This document shows positions 46,318 through 57,538 of a stretch of 64,000 nucleotides of DNA, in pieces. The notes under the pieces were generated by a model. It was not told the origin of the DNA and ran no database searches. It worked only from the letters and a program-made list of their open reading frames with translations. The stretch comes from Siphonodentalium dalli (lineage: Eukaryota > Mollusca > Scaphopoda > Gadilida > Siphonodentaliidae). A program made the translations under genes and the position numbers. The stretch spans positions 137,161,954-137,225,953 of the forward strand of contig CP136064.1 in the NCBI GenBank assembly GCA_032622095.1, in the 5' to 3' direction. The first letter of the stretch is position 1; each line of letters starts with the position of its first letter.

Positions 46318-48772
46318 GGTTACACTGGTGTAAATGTTTTCCATAGGCCTCAGTGCTAACGTTTTAGCGCGTACTGTTGGCAATATAAATGTTGGGTCCA
46401 AAATTGTCTTTAAATCTGAAAAATTGACATTTAGGGAGACTTTTTATGCCAAAAAATCATGTCTGTCTAGCAGGGAATTCGCCTTTAAATCTTGTGTTTT
46501 CGTAACTTCATATTTTAGACCACACCAAAAAATTCAACTTCACTACAAAGTGTTAATTCACCTTTCGGCCAGCGGCCGATAACTTCGCCTACAGCTTAGA
46601 GCTGGCTGCGGTAAGACAATCAAATGGTAAATATGAGTGAAACTGTGAAGCCGCGCATAGGAGCTCTGTCGGATTTGCCGGACAATTTCGATAAAATCTT
46701 TTTTAATTCGGTGGGAACATCTTTAAAACCCCGTCAGCAAGGTTTCAGATACTATAGCGAAGGTTGTGTCCACAACGTGTCAATAAATAAGTTGGAAAAT
46801 AAACTGTTTGTTGGAGCAAAATGTCACCGAAACCAGCGGAAAAAAAGAACACAATAACTATTCAATTATAATAACATAGTTTGTCAATGTCAACTTTCGC
46901 TTCGCAAGCAGCCTGTCGCAAGCGGAATAAAATTCACTCCGATACATCTATCCGGGTATCGATTGTCAGTGTTACACCTCCCATGGCTACACGTTTTCAC
47001 CATTTTATGAAAACCCGACTCAGCTTGGAAATATTCTGGTGCACATCGAACAAATTATCCTTATGAACTGTTAATAAAACAAACGAAATCTCTCGCCGCG
47101 CGGGCGTCGAAATTAATCACCAAACCAGGAATAAATGACAACATTTTCTGATTGGATGATAGGGTGATGCACCGATACTTAGTATGAAATTTAATAGTCT
47201 TGCTAATTACACAAAAAATGATGTTTATTCCGAACAAACATCCGCCGATATTGAGTGTTGCTACGCTATCAACACACATTGATGTCTTACCGGAAATCAC
47301 GATAGGATCTCAGTGAAAGATGCCGTTATCTGATTGGATAATGCCGATATCTGCCGAAGCGTCAATTCCTATGCCAATGGCTATTTTACCTATGGGAAAT
47401 CAAAGGGAAGACGTGTGATGATTTTTTTATGCAAAAAGCACACAAGGCTATTGACCAATTAGGGCCCAGTGTCTATTTTATTATCTCCTATATATTCCTC
47501 CCGCATCCGCTAGAAGTCACTCCGTACCCTATTTACACCAGTGTAACCAAAAGCGATAGCCCGCTTTTTCGCGGAATAATTGTTACTCCCTACATTTCTT
47601 CAGAATCGCCCATCATTGGAAAAAATGTGTTCAAAAACAATATCACTTCTGTGGTTCTTTATTTATCACACACAATTTAACCCAACCCCTTTATCACATT
47701 ATTCATCAAAAAAGCACAATTTTCCACCTCAAATCATGTTCAGGCCCCATTTTCACACAGTTTTGGGGTCTGGTGTTGAAAACTTGGATCAGCTATGGAA
47801 GACTGTACAATATTCTTTCCATGAGAGAACTTCTGATGATGTGAGGTCATTGATTCCAGATCTGATCAGCTGAGCATCAAGCACATGACTTTATCAGCAC
47901 ATGGAAGACTAAAATATGACATTTTCAGGTCTGCAAGGGTGATCCTAGATAACTGGATGTGGGTGTATATTGAGTTAGTTGAACAAAGATATGCTCTCTT
48001 TGAACTGCTGAAGCATTTTCTTAAATGTGTCCAAGTTTTAGTGCTATTAACCTTCAAATGGCCATACCCACCAGTGAAAATGACACACTTTTATGATATA
48101 TATCTGTATATCACTGGCTATAAAATCAAAAATACTTGTTAGATTAGTTTCTTATAATAATTGATATGTGTGCCATTGACATGCACATGTTATGGATCAT
48201 TTGCATTATCATGTGACTATTACCACCTTGAACAAATTTGAAAATACCTTGAAAAATTGGCATTTTTTATGAAAAATCATACTATTTTTTTTGGCTGATG
48301 TATAAAGTGAAAGAAGACACCAGCAGCAAGAGTAGCCACACCATGCATGAGAGATTCATTGGACTGAGAGACCAAGCTGTGAAAATGCATTAAAATACTT
48401 TTTTTCCTCAGTGCTAACGTTTTAGCATGTACTGTTGGCAATATAAATGTTGGGTCCAAAATGTTCTTTAAATCTGAAAAATTGACATTTGGGGAAACTT
48501 TTTACGCAAAAAATGTCTGTCTAGCAGGGAATTCGCCTTTAACTAGTGTCAGAACCGCATAAAAAATGCTTCATATTTTAGACAACACCAAAAAATTCAA
48601 ACTTCAATGACTATTTTACCTATGGGAAATAATAGGGAAGAGGTGTGATGATTTTTTTATGCAAAAAGCACACTATTGACCAATCAGGGCCCAGTGTCTA
48701 TTTTATTCTCTCCTATTTATTCCTCCCGCATCCGCTAGATGTCACTCCGTACCTAATTAAACCAGTGTAACC
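46318..48772. mobile_element. TIR transposon with internal duplication
   Basis: The left end GGTTACACTGGTGTAAAT (46318-46335) has a perfect 18-bp inverted match at 47531-47548 and a partial one at 48757-48772. The flank TCTA occurs at 46314-46317 and again after the far end (48773-48776), suggesting a 4-bp duplication for the whole 2455-bp unit. Internally, 46348-46560 recurs at 48413-48605, and 47370-47548 recurs at 48605-48772 joined directly to it. The second block thus looks like a deletion derivative missing its left tip. A short SWIM-like frame lies inside (46624-46857). Superfamily unknown. Confidence 0.6.
46624..46857 (+). pseudogene. Possible SWIM-domain protein fragment
   Basis: 77 codons. 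The middle part GFRYYSEGCVHNVSINKLEN followed by KLFVGAKCHRNQRKK resembles the segment that precedes the zinc-binding SWIM domain in many animal and transposon-linked proteins (a 'G-r-yy--GyVH-i ... vfVkAkc--SqkK' pattern, recalled and not searched). The SWIM cysteines and histidine themselves are not seen. The frame ends at an A-run, where a one-base shift would extend similar text a little further. It lies inside a TIR element and may be a leftover of its original gene. Low certainty. Confidence 0.35.
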
Positions 48773-49375
48773 TCTAGTAGGTCTCATTATATCACCTGCT
48801 GTGCTACTCTCTGTCGCAGAATGCCGCGATAAATTCGCGGGTCCGCGATGCCCTTTAAATAATTATGTTATATTCCTACATTAAGCAACACCTTACTCTT
48901 TGATTCCAGAACTGTTGGTCACGCGACGGACATAGTGGAACATACTAATGTGAAATATATACGGTAATTTGCTATTCGACGGCCCATACATGTACTTGAG
49001 GCTACTGCAAATGTAGTAGTGTATATATTTACCATGTCTCCAATTTAAATCGACCAATCAGCGACCAGTATTACTCACTTGGTATGAGACTATACCATGT
49101 CACTAAAGCGGAAGTTGTCCTAATATCAGGCTGGTACCCACCATTTTGAATCGATGTATTTTCCCTCCGCCTCGAATCGTAACTTGCATGTGTTATCGCT
49201 TGTCCGTCGGAACAAACGTCCCGAACAGACGTAACAAATAATACAATGAATGTTCTCAACCGCCAGTTAGGACTTCCAGTGTTAAATAACTGTACCATCC
49301 ACAATTTGGACATTGTCATCTACAATACTTCACATAAACAAAGCGACTTTGTGATCACACGCACATATAACAAAA
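48773..49375. other. No recognised gene
   Basis: Includes 'gccgcgataaattcgcgggtccgcgatgcc' style GC-rich text near 48820-48852. The minus-strand frame 49071-49319 lacks family features. Confidence 0.4.
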
Positions 49376-49379
49376 AATG

Positions 49380-49830
49380 TACCACGGTTTAACATGGTAA
49401 GAACATGGTAAAATTCTGGATATCACAGTAAATTATATATTAGTACGTAAACCAAGGTACTTTACTATGCTTGCACATACATGGTAATCCATCATAATGG
49501 CAAGGTAAATAGACATTTACCATGGTAGACATTTCTACCACGGTTTTACCATGGTAAATTACCATATACCATGGTAAGACTATCGATTACCTTGGTAAAT
49601 GTTGATTACAACGGTAAGTTATATATTTCTATTTAAACCAAGGTACTTTACTATGCTCTCATCTTATATAGCTATTACATACCACGCTAAACGATCATAT
49701 TAAATACCATGGTAAATAAATATTTACCGTGGTAAGGTTCCACACACCATGCGCTACCATAATATACCATGATAAATTTCAATTTACAATAATAATACTA
49801 GGGTAAGTTTTAGTTCATTATGGCCAAGCA
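49380..49830. repeat. Cluster of TACCATGGTAA palindromes
   Basis: TTACCATGG / CCATGGTAA and near variants occur more than a dozen times in 450 bp (for example 49533, 49556, 49567, 49708). A longer phrase, 'accaaggtactttactatgct', occurs at about 49450 and 49635, so the region is partly a diverged tandem repeat of about 185 bp. No gene. Confidence 0.65.
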
Positions 49831-50990
49831 TTGTATTCTACTATGCTATGACCACATCAAACATCATAATAGAAGTATATACCACCTCATTACGTATTAG
49901 AAACTGCATTATACTATTTAAAGGTAAACAGCCAACTAATTTCACACTGGCAAAGTTCCATAAACCGGTATTGTGAACTATCATATATGGAAAATTTGTG
50001 TTTAATACTAAATGTACGGTACACTCCTGGAAAATACTGTCCGCTTGGTCGTGTCGGACCGTCGTAATCTGACGGTCGCATACCGTTTCATCAGTTGCAT
50101 GGTGAATCACCGTTGTTTTATGTGCCCATGAAAATGGTCAAAGTTAAACAATTTCGTGATTCAATAGTATAGTTATCGGCGACCAAATTATATACGGCAA
50201 TGACTCCATACAGTATGACTGAATCTGACTCTGTGATATTTAATATGTATTAGTAATTGTTTGTATTCAATACAATTATCCGCATTCGTTCTGTGTTATC
50301 CGGGTCAGTATTATATTGAGTACGTAATTACGTGATTCTCAAGTCCTTAGCACTCACCAATTTTCTTCGTCATTTTTCGTATTTTATCGCAGGCGCTGTA
50401 CAAACTTGTTTTTTTTTTGTGGAAAATGTTACATTTTCAGTTGTGGACTAATGTTAAGACTTTTGGGTTCCTTTGTTAACCGAACAAGTTTCAATTCTGC
50501 GAAAACCGGCTTAATCATTGATATTTTCCACTAAATTGTGACAACTGGGCCGTATTCGAGGTCTTCAAGAAGATGTCCGCTGTGACCTGACTTTATTCAA
50601 CTCAGTGCTGCTGATGATATTGACAGTGCTTGTGAATATCAAACCACTGGCACATTTACTGACACGAGAAGACACAGGTACAATTAAAACGAGCTTCGAT
50701 GTCAACCACTAGTGACAATAATATCAACAACAACAACGAGCAGCTATTAGAATGTTGAAAGTGTTGATTTTAACTTGACCTGTTCAATCCAGTTGACAGA
50801 GTTCAGATTGTTTCAAAGCACATACATGTACATTTACATGAGATGATATACTGTACGCACCAGAGTAATCCACAAGAGCTTCAATGTCAACAACAACAAC
50901 TCCGTAAACAATGAACTGACGCCGCGCAGTGACGGATGATCACATATCTACCATTCCTACTTACAAGTACACCTTTTACAATTTATACAC
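49831..50990. other. No recognised gene
   Basis: AT-rich, with 'caacaacaac' runs near 50725 and 50888. If the remnant after it is the SLC6 terminal exon, this would be intron; nothing here proves that. Confidence 0.35.
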
Positions 50991-51074
50991 AGACCGATTC
51001 ATCCCAAGTTCGTCAATTTTAATTGAAACATGTGGATATGAGACATTGTCGTCATTCGCCATGTTATCGCCCAG

Positions 51075-51313
51075 TTACATGTTTTACGACAATTTATGGA
51101 CCGGGTGTCCACTATTGGTTGAATGTTCTTGTTATCAAATTATATGTGGCTGACTTACTGATATGGATACTAAGTGTCGTGATACCAGTATACACAGTGC
51201 ATCATGCTGTCAAAATGTATAGACAAGTGTGCGACTATAGGAGAACATTGTCGCCAAGTCATCGCACACAGTTATTGCGGGATCTCTGTTGTCTTGCACA
51301 GCCTTTTTCCTGA
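51075..51313 (+). pseudogene. Possible remnant of SLC6 last transmembrane exon
   Basis: In one frame: ADLLIWILSVVIPVYTVHHA followed by VKMYRQVCDYRRTLSPSHR, close in style to TM12 and the start of the cytoplasmic tail in SLC6 transporters (YP-WAD-LGW--S--cIPvy-iy). Just upstream, in a different frame, MFYDNLWTG recalls the 'RF-DNI--MtG' text that precedes TM12, and GVHYWLN recalls 'PG-YW'. The pieces need frame changes and lack about 25 expected residues, so at best this is a decayed exon. It has the same strand as the intact exon at 13192, but 38 kb away. Confidence 0.33.
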
Positions 51314-52850
51314 TTAAATTCCACGAGGCAGAAAACAAGTTTGATCCTCTGCAAACTGCAAAGTTTCATAAGTATTGTCTATCATTTTATGCATTGAGGA
51401 TTTATGTCTCATGATCGTATTATGATTGTAATAGAAGAACTAAGATGTATTTTCCAGTGACGCTAATACTAGTTTCGACCATTCTAAAACATATGAATCG
51501 TAATTACTACCGGGAAATCTTATTGTCACCATGGCAACATGGCTAATTCTACGGTAAATTAGCAAATTAAGAGCAAAAATTGGTGTTGGCCCGTGAAAAA
51601 TACCATTGGTTTGACCTTTATTAGTTAGGGTCTTGATGTTAATTAAACGGTGTTGAACAGTAAAAAATACAATGGTCTGACAGTTACTGGTTACAGTCTG
51701 TCAGTTATTTGAACGGTTCTGTACCGTGGAACATGCTATATCCTGACTGTATGTTTAACGGTCCAATGTTGTCAGCGATGTTGCGTGGTATGACACCCTT
51801 AAAGTGACAGACTTTTTTCTAAGAGTGTATTAAATACCTAGACACAACTTAAATACGAATTTAATTGCCACATATAATGTGTGTATGAGGGTAATCTGGA
51901 ATTACGAAATGTCCAATTACGATAATTGGATTATTTATTGAATTATGTTGATGTGCGTATATTTAAGCGTACCAAACAGAAGGATATGTTAATGTGAAGA
52001 TGGCAATTTTTTTTTTTTATTGCATATATATTTTTGCCTAGATTATTGTGGTAGTTAGTGCGTTCTCCCGATCTTATACCTACATTGGAAAAGTAAGGAG
52101 TTAACAGACCCGATGCCAAGCAATACTACGGTGATTCTCATGAAGACACTGGGACAGACTTGGTATGGTTAAACTACTCCCCACCAGTACAGCTGTGGTG
52201 ATGAAGTTAAGGATTTACAAGACTAGACACTTGTGATAAATAATGCAATATTAACATAATTATACTATATTGGTAATGGAAATGAGATTACGAAGAACTT
52301 TAACTAAGAATTGGTATATTTTAAGTACTATCCCAATATCACCACGTCATGAAATATGACCGAGGTGGGTGGGGAAGGACTGTAGAATAGCTACTGCTAA
52401 AATGCCACATGGATGAACTCGAAAGTACCCCTATGATTACGTGTACACTTGCTTAAACATCTGAGTCGGTGTTACCTCACCAAATGTACCGAGCTGTTGT
52501 GGGTCATATACCACACGTCCCAACGGGTGTTTGGGAAACAAGTCAGTGTATATAAAAGACATAAGTTGACATACTATATCCGTTATTTCACGATGTCGGC
52601 CACATATTGACACCTTTTCGACGTCATATCTTACCGAGCAAATTAAAAGCAGTTGATGCCTATATAGTATGGTTGTCGGGATATTAAATAAATAAATTAA
52701 AGATTGATTCGATACTGTATCGTGAACTTTCTTGCAAAGGTGGTTTGCAATTTCAGTCAAAGTGTTGTGGATGTGGCGCACAGGGTAACTTGGGGGGGGG
52801 GGGCTGATCGTATGAATGGATTATTATACTCCGTTGCAAGAAAAAAGGGC
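51314..52850. other. No recognised gene
   Basis: 51590-51800 has diverged repetitions of 'acggt' and 'gttgaacagt' text; G-run at 52790-52803. The minus-strand frame 52437-52781 shows no family features. Confidence 0.4.
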
Positions 52851-52854
52851 ATAG

Positions 52855-53190
52855 TGTTGCACCTCTGTCGGTTAGCCATGTGTCCATCCATACAACCGTA
52901 TGCATACGTCCGTCTGATATCTGTTCATTCGTAATCTCAAGTACTGCTTGACGGATCTCAATGAAATTCGGTATGGACGTTTAATACAACGAGGACATCC
53001 AATTCAAAGTATTCAATCGTTCTGTTCGGTGTTTCAATCCGTGCGGCCATGTGTACGTCTGACATCTGTCCATCCTGTATCTCGGGTGTGGGCTGACGGA
53101 TCTCAATGATGATATTCGGTAAAGATGTTCACTACATTCAGCCGAGGACATTTGATGGATTATTCAATCGTTCTGTTCGTGTTTTCCGAC
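52855..53190. repeat. Two-copy diverged duplication, about 125-130 bp
   Basis: 'gtccgtctgatatctgttcat ... tgacggatctcaatga-attcggta' (about 52908-52975) recurs as 'gtacgtctgacatctgtccat ... tgacggatctcaatgatgatattcggta' (about 53050-53120), and 'attcaatcgttctgttcg' occurs at about 53010 and 53161. Wording is typical of dispersed mollusc repeats. Confidence 0.6.
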
Positions 53191-53504
53191 CTAGAGTCAT
53201 TCATCGGTGTTCATCCGGAAAGATTTTTCCCCAGCCAGGCCGATTCTCAATAAACTTCTAATCAAACGTTCTCAAAGAAAATACTATGTGGCTAGTTTTT
53301 AGTTCTTATTCAAGAAACATAACATTCTTCGATTTCTTGAACTAGTAGTTTTTTCTTAGATTTCTTGGGCCTAGCAAAATATGTTTCGAACTATTTTTCT
53401 AGCTATATCTAGAACATATCGCAATATAATTTGTTTTTCTCGAATTGAGAAAATATTTTGTTGGGTAATTGTACATTAGTTGGCCTACACACATATACCC
53501 ATAT

Positions 53505-54250
53505 AAAAATGTACCTGGGTAAATCCACCCAGGTTTTTTGGGCCGAAACCCAGGTAAATCTATCTACCAAGATATCCACCAACCATCAAGACCCCCTGAA
53601 ACCTGGGTTTTACCATGATTTACCCACCTGAAACTGGACAAAAAACCCTGGTATGGATAAACCTGGGTGTATTTACCCAGCTGATCACACCCAGGTGTAC
53701 CCTACCTGGGTGTTTCCCACCCAGTTGTACCCTGGTGTTTCCTACCTGGGTGTTTCCCCCACCCAGGTGTACCATGGTGTTATTCACCCAGGTGTTTCCC
53801 CCACCCAGGTGTACCATGGTGTTATTCACCCAGGTGTACCCTGATGTTTCCTACCTGGGTGTTTCCCACCCAGGTGTACCTTGGTGTTATTCACCCAGGT
53901 GAACCCTGATGTTTCCTACCTGGGTGTTCCCCACCAAGGTGTACCTTGATGTTTCCAACCCAGATGTACCTTGGTGTTTTCTTACGCCGGTGTACCTTGG
54001 TGTTTTCTTACCCAGGTGGATTTCCCACTGAGATGCACCTGGTTAGAAAACACCAAGGTACACCCAAGTAAGGAAACACCAAGGTACACCTGGGCAGGAA
54101 AACACCAAGGTACACCTGGGTAAGAAAACACCAAGGTACACCTGGGTAAGAAAACACCAAGGTAAAACTGGGTGGGAAACACCAAGGTATACATGGGTAG
54201 GAAACACCAAGGAACACCTGGGTGAATAACACCAAGGTACACCTGGGTGG
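53505..54250. repeat. CCCAGGTGTACC minisatellite that inverts at its centre
   Basis: From about 53680 to 54015 units of roughly 28-42 bp read CCCAGGTGTACC-TGGTGTT; from about 54048 to 54245 the same units read in reverse complement (AACACCAAGGTACACCTGGG). The centre lies near 54030. The single-strand form could fold into a long hairpin. Open frames on both strands (53615-53902 plus, 53982-54347 minus and others) are Pro/Thr/Cys/Val-rich by-products. A related, looser lead-in, 'acctgggtaaatccaccc', lies at 53513-53660. Confidence 0.9.
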
Positions 54251-55880
54251 GGATCCAAAGTGAAATGATGAGGATGGCAATGAAGTAGATTTGGATGGGA
54301 TGCAGGGGTATTGTTATCAATGGAGTTGTTTTAGTATAATAGAACATTAAGGAAACTGATTGTGCAGCAATACAAGTTTATTCAAGGACAACAAACTAAC
54401 TAAAGATAAAATACATGTATAGAAACACATGTAATACATAAATATATAAACTCATTAAACTGCATGGGTTAAAACTTACTGACAACAAGAGTTGGGTTAA
54501 ATTTTTGATTAAAAAACACTTGCAAATTCCCTCTGCATACATGTATATGGTATGTTAGGCAAGTTACATGTACATGTAGTTGCAATGTATACCGGTACAT
54601 GACATACCGGTGGACACAAAAATCATTATTTTAGTTCCAATGTCATTTACCAGTATACATGTACATGTTTTACCTTGCAACTACATCTACAGTGAGGTAG
54701 TTTTGTCTCATTTAAACTTTCTAAATGGGTTTCTCCCTTTGAATGACATAAACAAATGTGAGTATACACATGAGCTGTGATGTGAAATACACACCAACAA
54801 ATTATTTTTTAGTCTAAGGACATGTTTCCTGTCATTATTTCACTGCTTACAAATATATATTTGTAATAGTGTGCTGTAATGCTCCAGAAATAGTCATATT
54901 TTGTCCTGGTTCATAAGAACACATTATTTCTTAGTGTTAGAAGGACATGTTGTCTATTATTATTTGACTCATAAACCCCCAAATGTACATGTAAGCAGAA
55001 CATTTGGGAAAGAGACACACCATCTTTATCCTTTTTTATATCAGTAGCAATTGATCAGATAGCAAAATATGCTATAAAAAATAGATTTCAGATGGTAGAG
55101 ATTAAACAATCACATTAATTGCACCAACTCGAAACAGTTAACATACCCTGTAGAATACAGATTATGATCAAGGAGGGTGTCACACACACCCCCACCCCGC
55201 TTTGGCATGTGATATTCAGGCCATTTTCAGGTGGTATGCTATATACATACCCAATGTTATCTGGTACCAGGATTTCACACGGTAATATAACCGGCATTCA
55301 TGATTCAGCAGAAAGGCTAGTATGCAGATATAATACCGGTAGCAGAAAATTATACAAATTTTGAGTATTTTCCAGCCTAAACAGACCCAAGTGATATATT
55401 TTTATCTAATTCAGTCTAATACCTCTTGATATGTTGATGTTTTGGATACTATTTCAGCAAATGTGAGAAAACTGTGAACTGGTATTCAGTATTCATGGGT
55501 GATAGGAGGGGTAACACCCTCATAAAGGCCACTCACAATTGAATACACCAGTATGGAAGGTGTCACCACCCCCACCTCCCTGGCCCCAATACCAGTTAAT
55601 GTAAAAGGTTGAATCATGCGTACCAGTTACAAGTAAGGAAATATTGAATGAAAACTAATATTACACTAATAATATAGTTTTCATATACATGTACTAGTAT
55701 TTGCTGAAGTTGTATCCATAACTTCTACATACCTATAGATAATAGATTGAATAAAAGGACGTCCGGCCGCAGTGTCCCCCGAAAAAGTGGCTTCATTGGG
55801 GCATCAGCTTGTCTGAAAAAAATATCAAGGACCCTAAATCTGATAATACATTTCAGAACAATCCAACCAGTGTCCCATGA
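54251..55880. other. No recognised gene
   Basis: AT-rich with several ACATGTACATGTA runs, common in this window. The frames at 55115-55364 on both strands overlap and lack features. Confidence 0.45.
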
Positions 55881-55884
55881 AATG

Positions 55885-56510
55885 GTGAATAATAAACTAT
55901 CATACTAAATTTGATTCAGATATGATCACACAAATTAAAATTATGATCCGGAAACCAGAAATTAACACGATTCTAAGTCGAAAAAGGACCATAACTCTCG
56001 AAAATATGGGTAAACCCATATTCGAACTTGACCTGTTAATAGGGCTGATAAACTCACATACCAAATTTGGTTCAGATATGATCACACAAACTGAAGTTAT
56101 CATCCGGAAACCAGAAAATTAAAAAATTCTAAGTAAAAAAGGGCCATAACTCTTGCAAAAATGGGCGGAGCACACCCATATTCGAACTTGACCTGTATTT
56201 TTGTCTGATAAACTTACATACCACATTTGTTTCAGATATGATCACACAAACTGAAGTTATCATCCGGAAACCAGAAAATTACAAAATTCTAAGTAGAAAA
56301 AGGGCCATAACTCTCGCAAAAATGGGCAGAGCAAACCCATATTCGAACTTGATCTTTATTTTTGTCTGATAAACACACATACCAAATTTGCTTTTGATCT
56401 AATAACCGAAACTAAAGTTATCATCTGGAAACCATTTCCGGACAGACGGACGGAAGGACACCGGCTATTTTAATAGTCCCCTGAAATTTTCGGGGGACAA
56501 TTACATCATA
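55885..56510. repeat. Tandem repeat, unit about 156-160 bp, about 3.5 copies
   Basis: 'cagatatgatcacacaaa' starts at 55917, 56073 and 56233, with a diverged fourth near 56393. Units contain 'atcatccggaaaccagaaa', 'gggccataactct' and 'cccatattcgaacttgac'. The array ends in 'ggacagacggacggaaggac' and 'cccctgaaattttcgggggac', a short hairpin. This matches a high-copy repeat style I know from bivalves. Confidence 0.88.
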
Positions 56511-56859
56511 AATGTCATTTGGGCTGGAAAATAGTAAAACAAAATTAATTTTGTGCTAGAAAAGCTGCGAACCAGCCTTTTTGTTGAATCCTGAATACCG
56601 GAATACCGGTTAAACTGCGCAAATGAATACCGACTACCAAATTAGCAGAGGGGTATGAATCATGCATGCCACCTGAAAATTGTGCATCAATGTTTTCAAT
56701 TTACTTCATTTACAAGTACATGTACCTGTACATGTAGCCGATTCACCTAACAATTTTTTTTATTTTCAAATATGTGAGATCCAAGCGGAAATCATGAGTA
56801 CTGTGCATTAGTCCGAGAGTCTGATAACCTGGGTGTTTGGTTATTATAGAGTGTACATT

Positions 56860-57538
56860 GTCTCAAAATTTGTAATCTTCATGCCCAGTTTATAGCGAGA
56901 GTCATGTTAGGTCTAATTATCTCCCCCAAAGCATCAGTACATGTATGCGTAAACTATAAATTGCATATATATTGCATTAATTTGTGTATATTTTCATGGG
57001 TAATATATGTTATGTCTCGGGTAATTTATTTTGTATGAGGGTAATACTATTACCATACATGTACATGTATATAACTGACTAAAGTAATGTGTTGTAAAAC
57101 CCAATCGATTCTTTCAAACCTATGTACCATCAATTGAACCTTGGACCATTTGAACCCTCAAACTATTGAACTTCCTGACAATCGAACCCATCGAACTACA
57201 TGTACTAGTAATGAACACTCTGACTAATGCACTGTACATGATTGAGTTAATGGTTATGTGACCTCAGGAATTGGTCCAAGTAATTTTTCTGCTTTACTAG
57301 TAAATGTCCTTTAATTGTTCCAATTGTATCGACACTGATTTTTTGTTTTCATCCAAATTGCAACGAAGAACTACTAGTATACACATGTACCGTCCAAGAG
57401 GCCCCCATTTGCAATGAGGCCGCAATAATAATAGTCTCACAAGTTGTAATCTTCATGCCCAGTTTATAGTGACAGTTACATGTACAATTAGGTAACATAC
57501 ATGTAGTAGACACCCAATTATACACAAAATATCTTCCC
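56860..57538. repeat. Diverged direct repeat unit, about 570 bp, first copy and start of second
   Basis: 'tgtaatcttcatgcccagtttatag' occurs near 56870 and 57448. After the transposons, text equivalent to 56990-57420 returns at about 60225-60650 in the same orientation ('ctcaaactattgaactt-ctgacaatcgaaccc' at about 57158 and 60347; 'catttgcaatga' at 57404 and 60635). So the second unit was the landing site of two transposons. Confidence 0.7.

Noticed and set aside
53615-54347. Cys/Pro/Val-rich frames suggesting a repeat protein
   Set aside because: They come from the inverted CAGGTGTACC minisatellite in all frames and have no start context or neighbours supporting a gene.
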